DNA of 64,000 bases from positions 248,001 through 312,000 of the forward strand of contig NZ_LFNE01000005.1 in NCBI RefSeq assembly GCF_001045455.1, read 5' to 3'. Under the pieces are notes generated by a model. The model searched no databases. It had not been told where the DNA came from and was given only the letters and a program-made list of their open reading frames with translations. The translations under genes and the position numbers were made by a program. The first letter of the stretch is position 1, and each line of letters begins with the position of its first letter. Of this stretch, positions 27,702-38,019 are shown piece after piece. The DNA is from Chryseobacterium sp. FH2. Its GTDB lineage: Bacteria; Bacteroidota; Bacteroidia; Flavobacteriales; Weeksellaceae.

Positions 27702-28759
27702 TCAAACCCTTAACTTCCTTAAGATTCTTTTTTGCTTTCTTTGTCTTTTTAAGTCATTTGTCTTACTTAAAACAGGACGAAAATTATAAAGGTATATTTG
27801 AGGGTATTTTTTCAGAAGGCTTTTTGGGAGTAAGTTTCTTTTTCATATTAAGCGGATTTATACTTGCACTTAATTACAGAGATAAATTTGTTAATAAAAC
27901 AATTACGCTTAGAAAATTCTACATCGCAAGGTTTGCAAGAATTTATCCTCTGTATTTTATAACGATGCTTGCTTCTATTCCTGCTTTTTACAGCAGCTTC
28001 AAAATTTTGCTGTATAATGTTTTATTAATCCAAAGCTACATTCCTGATGACAAAGTTTTTTTTTCATATAATGCCCCATCGTGGAGTATTTCAGATGAAA
28101 TGTTTTTTTATGCTTTATTTCCGGCCTTAATCATTATCGTATATAATTTACCTAAAGTTTTTAAAATCATACTAATCATTACATTTGTAGCGTTTATACT
28201 ATTATTGAACTCTATTTTAATTGACGAAAGCAAGCTTCACTATTGGTTATACATATCACCATTTATCCGGATTTTTGATTTCCTTTTAGGAATTCTTTTA
28301 TTCGATATAGTCCTTTATCTTAAAAAGAAAAAACAAAATTTAAACCAAAACTTATTCAATTTTCTTGAAATAGGAGGTATTGCCACTTTAGTAATATTTT
28401 TCATTTTTCATAATAGTCTACCTATTAGTTACCGGTTTTCCATTTATTACTGGCTCCCAATGTGTATGATTATTTTAGGTGCATCCGGCTCTTTTATTTT
28501 CAAAGAAAATACAACCTGGATATCGAAGTCCCTTTCGTGGAGATGGCTCGTATATTTAGGTGAGATTAGTTTCGGATTCTATCTCATTCACTATTTAGTA
28601 TTAACATATACAAATAAACTCAACGGTTTTACCGGTATTCATCTCAAGGGTATTCCATATGCCGCAGAAATGTTTATCATTACACTTATTACAAGTATAT
28701 TTGCTTTTGAATGCATAGAAAAACCATTGAATAAAAAAATAAAAAATTTATTTTCATGA
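27698..28759 (+). CDS. Acyltransferase family 3 membrane protein
   Basis: The 353-residue protein has about ten membrane segments and the family start [17 protein letters not shown] with the conserved Arg-x(n)-His (H20 region). It resembles OafA/NodX O-acetyltransferases, which acetylate polysaccharides using cytoplasmic acetyl-CoA. It overlaps genes on both sides by four bases (27698-27701 and 28756-28759), so it is translated with the amino-sugar operon. Target sugar unknown. Confidence 0.9.
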   Translation: MIKPLTSLRFFFAFFVFLSHLSYLKQDENYKGIFEGIFSEGFLGVSFFFILSGFILALNYRDKFVNKTITLRKFYIARFARIYPLYFITMLASIPAFYSSFKILLYNVLLIQSYIPDDKVFFSYNAPSWSISDEMFFYALFPALIIIVYNLPKVFKIILIITFVAFILLLNSILIDESKLHYWLYISPFIRIFDFLLGILLFDIVLYLKKKKQNLNQNLFNFLEIGGIATLVIFFIFHNSLPISYRFSIYYWLPMCMIILGASGSFIFKENTTWISKSLSWRWLVYLGEISFGFYLIHYLVLTYTNKLNGFTGIHLKGIPYAAEMFIITLITSIFAFECIEKPLNKKIKNLFS

Positions 28760-29856
28760 TTAAGTTCCTTGATTTACAAAAAATTAATCTACAGCACCAA
28801 GAAGAAATTGAAAGGAAACTTTTAGAAGTTTTTCGTTCGGGATGGTATCTTATGGGGGGTGAATTGACCCATTTTGAGAAAAACCTTTCAAATTATATTG
28901 GCTCTAAACATGCTATCGGAGTTGCGAACGGGCTGGACGCTCTTCGTTTAATACTTCGCGCTTATATTGAGCTGGGATTCATGAATCCCGGAGATGAAGT
29001 GATAGTTCCTTCAAATACATATATTGCATCTATTCTTGCTATCTCTGACAACGGATTAATTCCTGTTTTAGTAGAACCGGATACCAAAACATATAATATT
29101 GATATCTCCAAAATAGAAGAAAAAATAACACCGAAAACAAAGGCCATTTTAATAGTGCATCTTTATGGAAGAATTATTTTTTCAGAAGAACTGAAAAAAT
29201 TAGCCGGGAAGCATACATTAAAAATCATTGAAGATAATGCTCAGGCAATAGGAGCCGAGTGGAACGGATTAAAATCCGGGAATTTAGGGGATGCGGCAGG
29301 TTTCAGTTTTTATCCCGGTAAAAATCTAGGAGCATTAGGAGATGCCGGTGCAATCACGACGAATGATGAGAAGCTTAATAAAACAATAAGAGCATTGGCC
29401 AATTATGGTTCTAATCAAAAATATGTGAATATTTACAAAGGCTTAAATTCAAGGTTAGACGAAATTCAAGCTGCAGTTTTAGATGTAAAATTAAAATATA
29501 TCGACAAAGAAAATAATATCAGAAGAAATATTGCAAAACGCTATATCAGCGATATTTTAAATCCAAAAATTATTCTTCCTGAAAATCCTGAAGCTGAAAA
29601 AGAACATGTATGGCACGTTTTCGTAATTCGTTCAGAAAAAAGAGAAGAGCTTCAGGCTTATCTTACAGAACATGGTATTCAGACTCTTATTCACTATCCT
29701 ATTCCGCCCCATAAACAAGAGGCATACAAAGAGTGGGAAATGCTACCTTTACCTATCAGTGAAAAAATACATCAGGAGGTTTTGAGTTTACCCATTTCCC
29801 CGGTAATGGAAGAGGAAGAAATTCAAAAAGTAATAGAAGTTTTAAACAGGTTTTAG
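28756..29856 (+). CDS. dTDP-3-keto-6-deoxyhexose 3-aminotransferase (FdtB/QdtB-like)
   Basis: A PLP-dependent DegT/DnrJ/EryC1/StrS aminotransferase of 366 residues. PLP-site features are [27 protein letters not shown] and [17 protein letters not shown], whose Lys forms the Schiff base. Together with the FdtA-like isomerases and the acetyltransferase it completes a route from dTDP-4-keto-6-deoxyglucose to dTDP-Fuc3NAc or dTDP-Qui3NAc. Which epimer forms cannot be told from sequence alone. Confidence 0.88.
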   Translation: MIKFLDLQKINLQHQEEIERKLLEVFRSGWYLMGGELTHFEKNLSNYIGSKHAIGVANGLDALRLILRAYIELGFMNPGDEVIVPSNTYIASILAISDNGLIPVLVEPDTKTYNIDISKIEEKITPKTKAILIVHLYGRIIFSEELKKLAGKHTLKIIEDNAQAIGAEWNGLKSGNLGDAAGFSFYPGKNLGALGDAGAITTNDEKLNKTIRALANYGSNQKYVNIYKGLNSRLDEIQAAVLDVKLKYIDKENNIRRNIAKRYISDILNPKIILPENPEAEKEHVWHVFVIRSEKREELQAYLTEHGIQTLIHYPIPPHKQEAYKEWEMLPLPISEKIHQEVLSLPISPVMEEEEIQKVIEVLNRF

Positions 29857-29927
29857 AAAATATATCGAGTTTATTAAAAAAGTTTGAATTTTAAGATTCT
29901 GCTTTTGAAATTCAATAAAGTAATAGT

Positions 29928-30848
29928 ATGACAGACTTACCATTGGTTTCGATTTTATGCCTTAGCTATAATCATGCACAATTTGTAGTGGAATCTTTAG
30001 AAAGTATAAAGTCCCAGAGCTACAGTAATATCGAAATACTGATTTGTGATGACAGTTCTAAAGATAATTCAGTAGAAGTTATAAATAATTGGGCTGAAAA
30101 CAATTCACATCTGAATATCCATTTTATCAGGCATACTCAAAATCAGGGTATCTGTAAATCTCTGAATGAATTACTACATCAGTCAAAAGGTAAATATATT
30201 CTTACTTTGGCACTGGATGATTTATTGGAGCGCGATAAAATAGAAAAACATGTGATACTCTTAGAAAATTCGGCATCTCATGAAGTACTTGTATTTTCAA
30301 ATGCTTATTTAATAGATGATAATTCCGCACTCTATCAAAATACTTTTATTCCTTATTTTCATAAATATTTGAATCTTGAATCAGGGAATTTTTATGAGAC
30401 ATTAATCAAGGATAATTTTATTCCCGCAATGTCTTGCCTTATCAAATCTGCCATTGTAAAGGAGATTGGAGGATGGGATGAAAGCTTAAGTTTTGAAGAT
30501 TATGATATGTGGCTAAGACTGAGTCAAAAATATGATTTTATTTATGATAACTCTAAATCCTGCCGCTATAGAATTCATGCAACAAACTCACATAAAAAGA
30601 AAAATTTTTTAAACGAATCTTTTTTTGCAATTTATTTAAAGCATAAAGAGCACCCCCTGATGAAGCACAAAATAATGCAGATAATTCATGAAGCTTACAA
30701 AAAAAACAGTTTAACTGAAGGACACAAAGAATACCTGAGAAAACTGGAAAACAAAACACTTAAGGAAAAATTAATTTTGAAAAATGTAAGAAAGCCCACT
30801 TACAGTACTTTGCTTTTTCTCCAGAATATGTATCATGGAAACTGGTAA
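29928..30848 (+). CDS. Glycosyltransferase family 2
   Basis: The 306-residue protein has the GT-A start VSILCLSYNHAQFVVESLESI, the nucleotide-binding ICDDSSKDNS, an ALDD metal-binding site near residue 95, and a WDESLSFEDYDMWLRL acceptor segment. No membrane segment is seen. It probably adds one sugar of the repeat unit on the cytoplasmic face. Donor unknown. Confidence 0.88.
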   Translation: MTDLPLVSILCLSYNHAQFVVESLESIKSQSYSNIEILICDDSSKDNSVEVINNWAENNSHLNIHFIRHTQNQGICKSLNELLHQSKGKYILTLALDDLLERDKIEKHVILLENSASHEVLVFSNAYLIDDNSALYQNTFIPYFHKYLNLESGNFYETLIKDNFIPAMSCLIKSAIVKEIGGWDESLSFEDYDMWLRLSQKYDFIYDNSKSCRYRIHATNSHKKKNFLNESFFAIYLKHKEHPLMKHKIMQIIHEAYKKNSLTEGHKEYLRKLENKTLKEKLILKNVRKPTYSTLLFLQNMYHGNW

Positions 30849-30883
30849 AGAATATTAGAAAATAATTTACAAAAAATGAATGA

Positions 30884-31969
30884 ATGAAAACAAAATCCAG
30901 AACAATTGCATTTTACTTACCACAATACTATCCTATTCCTGAAAATGATGAATGGTGGGAAAAAGGTTTTACAGAATGGACAAACGTTACCAAAGCAAAA
31001 CCATTATTTCCCGGACATCATCAGCCCAATTTACCTAGTGAATTAGGTTTTTACGATCTTCGTATCCCTGAAGTTCGGGAAAAACAGGCTGATTTAGCAA
31101 GAGAACATGGAATCGAAGGCTTTTGCTACTGGCATTATTGGTTTGGAAACGGCAAAAGAATTTTAGAAAGAGTTTTCAAAGAAGTTCTTGAAAGTGAAAA
31201 GCCTGATTTTCCCTTTTGTCTTGCATGGGCCAATGAAACATGGAAAGGCATCTGGCATGGTCTTGACAATCAAATTCTTGCAGAACAGGTCTATCCTGGC
31301 GTTGAAGACTATACCAAACATTTTTATGAAGTGCTGCCGGCTTTCAAAGACAAAAGATATATAAAAGTTAATAACAAACCATTATTTATCATTTATAAGG
31401 CATTTGATATTCCGGATATAAAGCTTTTCATAGATTTGTGGAATAGGCTTGCAATCGAAAATGGTCTTGAGGGAATTTATTTTGTAGGTCATCTTTTTGA
31501 TTACAGAAGGTATCAGGAAATTTTGGATTTAGGTTTAGATGCTGTAAACGTAGTTCGTATGAATGAAGTGCAAAGACAATTGCCAAAACCAAAACTCAGC
31601 ATCAGGGAAAAATTAGAATATAAGCTGAAAAAGATTTCTAAAGACATTCCTAAATATGAATATAAGGATGCCATAAAAGTTTTATTGGGTGAAGAGTCTA
31701 AAAATAAAAATGTGATTCCTACTTTGTTCCCCAATTGGGATCATTCCCCAAGGAGTAAGGGAAAAACACTTGTCCTCCATGATTCTAACCCTGAGCTTTT
31801 CAGACAACATGTAAAAGATGCATTAAATTTAGTAAAGGATAAGCCTGAGGAAGAAAGAATTATTTTCATTAAATCATGGAATGAATGGGCTGAAGGCAAT
31901 TATATGGAGCCCGACAGAAGATATGGAAGACAATATCTTGAGGTTTTTAAGGAGGAAAACACATATTAA
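30884..31969 (+). CDS. WbsX-like glycan enzyme (GH99-like domain)
   Basis: The 361-residue protein matches the WbsX family found in O-antigen clusters. The start IAFYLPQYYPIPENDEWWEKGFTEW is split over residues 8-32, followed by FCYWHYWF, WANETW and the terminal WNEWAEGNYMEPD region. The fold is related to glycoside hydrolase family 99, but WbsX proteins are often called glycosyltransferases; the true activity is not settled. It has no signal peptide, which speaks for a cytoplasmic role in assembly rather than degradation outside the cell. Confidence 0.88.
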   Translation: MKTKSRTIAFYLPQYYPIPENDEWWEKGFTEWTNVTKAKPLFPGHHQPNLPSELGFYDLRIPEVREKQADLAREHGIEGFCYWHYWFGNGKRILERVFKEVLESEKPDFPFCLAWANETWKGIWHGLDNQILAEQVYPGVEDYTKHFYEVLPAFKDKRYIKVNNKPLFIIYKAFDIPDIKLFIDLWNRLAIENGLEGIYFVGHLFDYRRYQEILDLGLDAVNVVRMNEVQRQLPKPKLSIREKLEYKLKKISKDIPKYEYKDAIKVLLGEESKNKNVIPTLFPNWDHSPRSKGKTLVLHDSNPELFRQHVKDALNLVKDKPEEERIIFIKSWNEWAEGNYMEPDRRYGRQYLEVFKEENTY

Positions 31970-31981
31970 GCTGCTTGACCA

Positions 31982-32923
31982 ATGACAATATCTGTAATCA
32001 TACCAGTATACAATGCTGCCGCTTTTATAGAAAAAGCAGTACTCTCCGCGTTACAATTCTCTGAAGTAAAAGAAATTTTATTAATAGACGACGGATCTAC
32101 CGATGGATCTTTGAAAATTTGTGAAGAAGTTGCAGAGAAATACAGTATTGTAACATTCTTACAACATCCTGATAAAAAAAATCATGGAGTTTCCGCTACC
32201 CGTAATTTAGGGATGGATCTGGCCTCTCAAGAGTTTATTGCTTTTCTGGATGCAGATGATTTTTATTTGCCCAATCGGTTTGATGCAGAAAGAAAATACT
32301 TTAAAAATCCTGAAATCGATGGTATTTTTGGAGCAATAGGGGTAGAATTTGTGACCGAAGCCGGGAAGAAGAAATACCTTTCCGTAATTAATGATACCGG
32401 ATTAACGACAGTTAATCACCCCGCTGAAGGCTTAGACGTTTTTTATGGGTTGTCACAAATAAATCTTGCTTTTGGTACTTTCTTCTCGCTTATTGCTACC
32501 ACTTTAAGAAAAAAAGCTATTGAGAATCCAAAGCTACGCCTTAATGAAAGCTTAAAAATGCACGAGGACAGAGATTTTATTGTAAAGCTTTCTTATCATT
32601 GCCATCTTAAATCCGGGTTTATAGACAAGGCAGTTGCCATAAGAACAGGGCATGAAAATAACACGTTTTCATCGGTACAGAATAAATCAAAAACATATTA
32701 CAATAACCAGGAAAAACTATATTATTCATTATTTACTTGGGCAAGAAAGCAGCAAGGAATACCTCGGGAAGCTGTAGAACTATTTAAACTAAAGCATTTG
32801 TGTGCGAAAGTTGCCGCAAAATCAGGAGTTAATAAATATGTTTCTTATGCGTTATATTCTTTAACGGAGCCCAAACTCCTTAAAACGAGATACAGGTACT
32901 TTGCCCTGAAAAATTATCTTTAA
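31982..32923 (+). CDS. Glycosyltransferase family 2 (paralogue group A, copy 1)
   Basis: This 313-residue GT-A enzyme begins ISVIIPVYNAAAFIEKAV and has IDDGSTDGS and the FLDADD metal site (about residues 87-92). It closely resembles the three GT2 genes at 43,344, 44,282 and 45,236, sharing the blocks YQHPDK/LQHPDK..NHG, ATRNLG, YLPNRF and the C-terminal K..A.R..HENN pattern. It is the most divergent of the four and stands 11 kb away from the others. Confidence 0.88.
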   Translation: MTISVIIPVYNAAAFIEKAVLSALQFSEVKEILLIDDGSTDGSLKICEEVAEKYSIVTFLQHPDKKNHGVSATRNLGMDLASQEFIAFLDADDFYLPNRFDAERKYFKNPEIDGIFGAIGVEFVTEAGKKKYLSVINDTGLTTVNHPAEGLDVFYGLSQINLAFGTFFSLIATTLRKKAIENPKLRLNESLKMHEDRDFIVKLSYHCHLKSGFIDKAVAIRTGHENNTFSSVQNKSKTYYNNQEKLYYSLFTWARKQQGIPREAVELFKLKHLCAKVAAKSGVNKYVSYALYSLTEPKLLKTRYRYFALKNYL

Positions 32924-33000
32924 AATTTATTTAGATTATATCTTTCTCAAAAAGTTCCCGTGAAAGATAAATATTCAACTTTTGAAAAAACGATTTACAA

Positions 33001-33669
33001 ATGATTATAGGAAATGGTGTTTTAGCAAACGCAATAAAAGATTTTGATATAGAAAATGTGGTTTTTTTCGCTTCAGGAGTTTCTAATTCATTAGAAAACA
33101 GAGCATCTGAATTTGAGCGGGAAATCAATCTCCTGAATTTGACGATTAAAGAACACCCTGGAAAAAAATTAATTTATTTTTCAACCTGTAGCATCTATGA
33201 TTCTTCAAAATCAGAAAGTCCTTATGTTCTTCATAAACTTAATGCGGAAAAATTAATCGCTGAAAATTGTCATACATATGCAATTTTCAGAGTGGGAAAT
33301 GCTGTAGGAAAAGGTGGAAATATGAACACTTTAATTAATTTCCTCAAGAATTCCATTGAAACAGATAAAAAAATTCAAATTCACAGCAAAGCAAGAAGAG
33401 TTTTTATAGGAGTAGATGATGTAGCACTTTTTATTAATCAAAATATAGAAATTATAGAAAACAAAATCTACAATCTCGTATATCCCTATCAATTCTCATT
33501 AGAAGAAGTTATTACTCCTTTAGAAAAACACCTGAATAAAAAAGCATTATACGAAGTAATAGATGAAGGCGCTTTTTATGATATAGATTTTGAAGAGGGA
33601 ACAAAAGTTTTTTTTGAGGGAACTTCTCCGGAAGAGTATTTGAAAAAGTTGTATACCACTTATTTATAG
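33001..33669 (+). CDS. Short NAD-dependent epimerase/dehydratase-like protein
   Basis: The 222-residue protein is shorter than usual sugar epimerases (300-350). It starts with an IIGNGVLANAI nucleotide loop that departs from GxxGxxG and has YFSTCSIYD followed by YVLHKLNAEKLI, whose Tyr and Lys fit the YxxxK catalytic pair. RVGNAVGKGG and RRVFIGVDDVA resemble the later epimerase motifs. It may reduce or epimerise a nucleotide sugar; the substrate is not evident. It is four bases from the next gene. Confidence 0.65.
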   Translation: MIIGNGVLANAIKDFDIENVVFFASGVSNSLENRASEFEREINLLNLTIKEHPGKKLIYFSTCSIYDSSKSESPYVLHKLNAEKLIAENCHTYAIFRVGNAVGKGGNMNTLINFLKNSIETDKKIQIHSKARRVFIGVDDVALFINQNIEIIENKIYNLVYPYQFSLEEVITPLEKHLNKKALYEVIDEGAFYDIDFEEGTKVFFEGTSPEEYLKKLYTTYL

Positions 33670-33672
33670 TTT

Positions 33673-35208
33673 ATGTTCAGAAATAATTTAATTAATAATA
33701 GTCTTCAGGTAATGTCTTCTCGGGTAGCATGCTTTGTGATAAGTATCATTTTCTTACTATCTTACTTTATTTTTTATCCTACGGTCTTCGAACAAAATGA
33801 TGATGTCATCATGAAGCTTATTGCTAACGGATACTTTACCGGCCAGCCGGAGTCTCATTTGGTATTCATTAACATTATCGTTGGCTTTATTCTAAAATTC
33901 CTGTACATTCATATTTCGGGAATAGAATGGTATTCCGTAATGCATATTTCACTGATTATCACCGTTTTTTTTTCCAATTTATATTGTATTACAAGGTATG
34001 AGACTGATACTAAGAGATTATTTTTAACGATAATAAATCTGAGTCTATTATATTTTTTTTCAAGGCTACAGTTCAGTTACACATCCGGTTTCCTGGCTAT
34101 TTCTGCTGTGATTTTGCAAATATACGGACTTACTCATGATAACCGGAAACTATTGGCTTTTTCCATATTACTGATGCTTTTATCTTCTCTTATTCGATTT
34201 GAGATGTTTTTCTTCACATATCCTATATTGTTTATTACTTTTTTATTTCATCTGAGAAAAAAGTTAAGCTTAAAAGTAGGAATAATTGGAGGAATACTAA
34301 TCATGGGTGCATTTTTGATTAATCAGCTTAATTATAAAAATAATCAGGACTGGAAAAACTATTATGATTACAATAAAGCTCGTGGTTCTGTTACCAATAA
34401 CCTCAATATCAACTTAAATGACAAACATTTAGTTCAGGATTTAAAACTGAATGCCGAAGATCGTTTTCTTTTACAGAATTATGTTTTTACAGAAAACTTC
34501 ACGGTAGAAAAGCTTAAAAAATTAACAGCTTATTCAAAGGAAAATCACACCTCGATGGGCTCGTCAATAAATTTCATTTATTCTTATGTAACAGCCTATT
34601 CAATTGCAATTACAGTATTTTTGCTGATAAGTTTAATAACGAGAAGATACCGAATTGCAGCCGCAATACTTTTACATATTGCAATGATTTTAATAACCGT
34701 GAGATATGCTAACATGGTACAATACAGAATACTGTACCCTACTCTTTTCTGTCTAGTATTTCTCTATTTAAAATCGTTAAATACCAATAAATCAAAGTCA
34801 TTATCTGTTTTTCTAACAGCTTCATTATCAATATTTTTATTATTTCAGGTTAGAGATGTAAGAAAAACAACATTTTTTGCTGACAGGGCTCAAGATAATA
34901 TCCGTAAAATTGAAAAGCAGCTTCCTAAAAATAAGATCTATTTAGTTGATCCAACATCAAATTATTATCTAATAGGCAGAAGTGCTTTTGAGAATCCGGA
35001 CAGGAAATTTGTTTTTTTTGGCTGGCTTACCAATTTTCCCGCAAACAAGAAAACATATTCGGATTATAATTCTAATTTATACAGAATGCCCAACCATCCT
35101 CTTATCATATCAAAAGCAAATTACAATAAATTAAAACCTTTTATTTTTAATAAGGAGATATACATCATTGATGATAATAATCTCATATCTCTGATATCCA
35201 AAAGATAA
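33673..35208 (+). CDS. Polytopic membrane protein, GT-C-like
   Basis: The 511-residue protein has about ten hydrophobic segments and a C-terminal soluble part (about 410-511). After the first membrane segment comes an acidic loop EQNDDVIMKLIANG, which resembles the metal-binding acidic motif in the first periplasmic loop of GT-C glycosyltransferases. GT-C enzymes use polyprenyl-phosphate sugars on the periplasmic side. The DPM1/GtrB-like gene follows directly, which fits this reading. I do not recognise the exact family. Confidence 0.55.
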   Translation: MFRNNLINNSLQVMSSRVACFVISIIFLLSYFIFYPTVFEQNDDVIMKLIANGYFTGQPESHLVFINIIVGFILKFLYIHISGIEWYSVMHISLIITVFFSNLYCITRYETDTKRLFLTIINLSLLYFFSRLQFSYTSGFLAISAVILQIYGLTHDNRKLLAFSILLMLLSSLIRFEMFFFTYPILFITFLFHLRKKLSLKVGIIGGILIMGAFLINQLNYKNNQDWKNYYDYNKARGSVTNNLNINLNDKHLVQDLKLNAEDRFLLQNYVFTENFTVEKLKKLTAYSKENHTSMGSSINFIYSYVTAYSIAITVFLLISLITRRYRIAAAILLHIAMILITVRYANMVQYRILYPTLFCLVFLYLKSLNTNKSKSLSVFLTASLSIFLLFQVRDVRKTTFFADRAQDNIRKIEKQLPKNKIYLVDPTSNYYLIGRSAFENPDRKFVFFGWLTNFPANKKTYSDYNSNLYRMPNHPLIISKANYNKLKPFIFNKEIYIIDDNNLISLISKR

Positions 35209-35265
35209 TAAATATAGCCTTGAAAGTTCATAAAATCATTATATTTACAAAAATTTATTTCACAA

Positions 35266-36183
35266 ATGATTAGTATTGTAAGCCCTGTTTATCGTGCAGA
35301 AAAAATTCTTCCTACGCTAGTATCAGAAATTAATTCTGTAATGGCTAGAATCGGAGAGGAATACGAAATTATCCTGGTAGACGACAGAAGTCCTGATAAT
35401 TCTTGGGAAATAATGCGGTCTCTCATGCCTAATAATCCCAATTTAAAAGTTTTCCGGCTCAGCCGCAATTTTGGGCAACATGCTACTATCATGGCTGGTC
35501 TTACAAAAGCGAATGGTGACTGGATTATCGTAATGGATTGCGATATGCAGGATCAACCCAAAGAAATAGAAAAGCTCTACAAAAAAGGATTGGAGGGCTA
35601 CGATGTGGTGCTTGCAAGAAGAGAAATCCGAATGGACTCTCCTTTAAAGAAATTAAGTTCGAAGATATTCTATAAAATATTTAATTACCTTGCCGGAATA
35701 GAGATCAATAACGAAATAGCAAATTTTGGTATATATAAAAGAAAAGTTGTCCGGTCTATTTTAAATATTAATGATAATATAAAGTTTTTCCCGTTATTTG
35801 TAAAGTGGGTCGGCTATAACAGCACGACAGTCCCCGTAGAACATGCATCAAGAGAGGAAGGAAAATCAGCTTACAGTTTATCACGTCTTATTTCATTGGC
35901 TTTTAATGTAATTATTTCATTTTCAGATAAGCCTTTAAAGATTTTCGTTGGTTTTGGCGCCACTATTTCCTTGCTTTCTATTCTTGTAGCTGGGTATTTT
36001 GCCCTAAATTATTTTCAGGGAAAGATTACGGAACCCGGTTTCAGCTCCATCATATTATCAATCTGGTTCTTATCGGGTGTTGTAATAAGCTGTATCGGAA
36101 TTGTAGGAATTTACTTAGGAAAAACTTTTAACCAAACTAAAAACAGACCCGTATTTTTAATTGATGAAGCTTATGAAAATTAA
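35266..36183 (+). CDS. Polyprenyl-phosphate sugar synthase (DPM1/GtrB-like GT2)
   Basis: The 305-residue protein has the GT-A domain with SIVSPVYRAEKIL, VDDRSPDNSWEIM and the MDCDMQDQP metal site, and two membrane segments near residues 230-255 and 262-290. This is the layout of dolichol- or undecaprenyl-phosphate hexosyltransferases such as GtrB and ArnC. It would charge a lipid carrier with one sugar for use by a periplasmic GT-C enzyme, of which two candidates flank it (33,673 and 38,812). Its end overlaps the next gene by 11 bases. Confidence 0.88.
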   Translation: MISIVSPVYRAEKILPTLVSEINSVMARIGEEYEIILVDDRSPDNSWEIMRSLMPNNPNLKVFRLSRNFGQHATIMAGLTKANGDWIIVMDCDMQDQPKEIEKLYKKGLEGYDVVLARREIRMDSPLKKLSSKIFYKIFNYLAGIEINNEIANFGIYKRKVVRSILNINDNIKFFPLFVKWVGYNSTTVPVEHASREEGKSAYSLSRLISLAFNVIISFSDKPLKIFVGFGATISLLSILVAGYFALNYFQGKITEPGFSSIILSIWFLSGVVISCIGIVGIYLGKTFNQTKNRPVFLIDEAYEN

Positions 36184-36868
36184 TTTTTTACAATGGGACA
36201 GCGATTTTTTTAAAAAGAAAATCGGAGATATTACGTTAAATAATAATAACGAAAATGTTGATCTTTCTGACAATTACGATCTTATTGTAATTAAGCAGCC
36301 CTCTGATTTTGATATAAATTTAGCGGATTATGATCTTTCATTTAAAGAAACCAAAGTCAACTTTATAAAATCTTTGAATAATACGCGTTATTCTGATTTA
36401 GAGTCTGTAAAAGATACTGATGATACAGAGAAAAGCATAGATTTTTTCAAAGATTTAGCATATGAAAGTGGAAAAATGAGCCGGTTTTTATTGGATAAAA
36501 ACTTTGGCGAAACAAAATTCAGAGAGCTCTATGACATGTGGATTATTAATAGCCTTAATAAGAAATTTGCTGTAAAAACTTTCTATCTGGAAGAGGGTGA
36601 AAAAGCTATAGGCTTTGTCACTGTACAAAAGTATGATACTTTGGGAAAAATCGGGCTTATCGCTACACATCCGCAATTTCAGGGAAAAGGATTTGGAAAA
36701 AAACTATTAAATAAAGCAGAACAATTCTGCATAGAAAGTGGAATTACCCATTTGGAAATTCCTACACAAAAAGAAAACATACAGGCTTGTTCTTTCTATA
36801 AAAAACAAGGCTATGATATAAAAGATGAAATAACTATCAAACATTATTGGAAAAATGATCCCTTTTAA
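36173..36868 (+). CDS. GNAT N-acetyltransferase, WecD-like
   Basis: The 231-residue protein starts MKINFLQWDSDFFKKKIGDI, a start like that of dTDP-fucosamine acetyltransferase WecD (RffC), and has a C-terminal GNAT core with GLIATHPQFQGKGFGKKLL (acetyl-CoA loop QGKGFG) near residue 165. It directly precedes and overlaps (by 14 bases) a WecE-like aminotransferase, its partner in enterobacterial common antigen synthesis. It should acetylate dTDP-4-amino-4,6-dideoxygalactose to dTDP-Fuc4NAc. I used the ATG at 36173 rather than the earlier in-frame codons at 36161 and 36164. Confidence 0.82.
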   Translation: MKINFLQWDSDFFKKKIGDITLNNNNENVDLSDNYDLIVIKQPSDFDINLADYDLSFKETKVNFIKSLNNTRYSDLESVKDTDDTEKSIDFFKDLAYESGKMSRFLLDKNFGETKFRELYDMWIINSLNKKFAVKTFYLEEGEKAIGFVTVQKYDTLGKIGLIATHPQFQGKGFGKKLLNKAEQFCIESGITHLEIPTQKENIQACSFYKKQGYDIKDEITIKHYWKNDPF

Positions 36869-37976
36869 CAAACCTTATCTGACAGGAAAAGAAACTAAAT
36901 ATATCGAGGAAGCTGTAGCATCCGGGAAAATTTCAGGAAACGGAATTTTCACACAAAAATGTCAAAAATTTTTTGAAGACAAATATGGCTTTAAGAAAGT
37001 TTTGCTTACAACGTCTTGTACAGATGCACTTGAAATGTGCGCCATTCTTGCCAATATAGAAAAAGATGATGAAATAATTATTCCAAGTTATACTTTTGTA
37101 TCTACCGCATTGGCCTTTGTAAGGCAGGGGGCTAAAATAATCTTTGCAGATTCTTATAATGATAATCCTAACATAGATGCAGATAAGATAGAATCTTTAA
37201 TTACTCCAAAAACTAAAGCAATTGTTGTCGTTCATTACGCTGGAGTTGCCTGCGATATGGAAAAGATTATGGCAATTGCAAATAAATATAATCTTATTGT
37301 AATAGAAGATGCTGCACAGGCTATAGATAGTTTTTATATCTTTTCTGATGGCACAAAAAAAGCCCTTGGAAGTATTGGTCATATGGGAGCTTTTTCATTT
37401 CATGAAACTAAAAATATTATTTCCGGTGAAGGAGGAATGCTTACTATAAACGATGAAAAATACATTGACCGAGCAGAAATAATTTGGGAGAAGGGAACTA
37501 ACCGTTCTCAGTTTTTCCGTGGGGAAATTAACAAATACGGATGGGTGGATACCGGCTCATCTTTCCTTCCAAGTGAGATTATTTCGGCATTTTTGTGGGC
37601 ACAACTGGAAAATTTAGAGGAAATCCAAAAGAAAAGACTGGAAATATGGAATGTATATCATGAGAATCTAAAAGATAATCCGGGATTCTCATTACCCACA
37701 ATTCCTCATTATGCAACCAATAATGCACATATGTTTTATCTTATTTTCAACTCAATTGAGGATAGAACATTGCTTATAGAGAAGCTTAAAAAAAATGATG
37801 TATTAGCTGTTTTTCATTATCTTTCATTGCATAAAAGCGAATTTTACAATAATCAGCATGATGGCAGAATATTGGAAAACTCTGATAATTTTGAAGATTG
37901 TCTATTAAGGTTACCTCTTTTCCATAGCCTTTCGGAACAAGATCAGGAAAAGATCATTCGGTTGATAAATGATTAA
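36855..37976 (+). CDS. wecE: dTDP-4-amino-4,6-dideoxygalactose transaminase, WecE-like
   Basis: The 373-residue PLP aminotransferase keeps the characteristic WecE blocks: MIPFNKPYLTGKE start, LLTTSCTDALEM, IIPSYTFVSTA, VVHYAGVACDM, IEDAAQAID, FSFHETKN with the PLP Lys, EKGTNRSQFFRGE and AVFHYLSLH. It converts dTDP-4-keto-6-deoxyglucose to dTDP-4-amino-4,6-dideoxygalactose, using the same precursor as the FdtA/B branch upstream. The overlap with the WecD-like gene supports a shared pathway to dTDP-Fuc4NAc. Confidence 0.92.
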   Translation: MIPFNKPYLTGKETKYIEEAVASGKISGNGIFTQKCQKFFEDKYGFKKVLLTTSCTDALEMCAILANIEKDDEIIIPSYTFVSTALAFVRQGAKIIFADSYNDNPNIDADKIESLITPKTKAIVVVHYAGVACDMEKIMAIANKYNLIVIEDAAQAIDSFYIFSDGTKKALGSIGHMGAFSFHETKNIISGEGGMLTINDEKYIDRAEIIWEKGTNRSQFFRGEINKYGWVDTGSSFLPSEIISAFLWAQLENLEEIQKKRLEIWNVYHENLKDNPGFSLPTIPHYATNNAHMFYLIFNSIEDRTLLIEKLKKNDVLAVFHYLSLHKSEFYNNQHDGRILENSDNFEDCLLRLPLFHSLSEQDQEKIIRLIND

Positions 37977-38019
37977 AGAAAGTAATTTTGTCTTTTAAAT
38001 AAAAGGATTAAACACCAAG

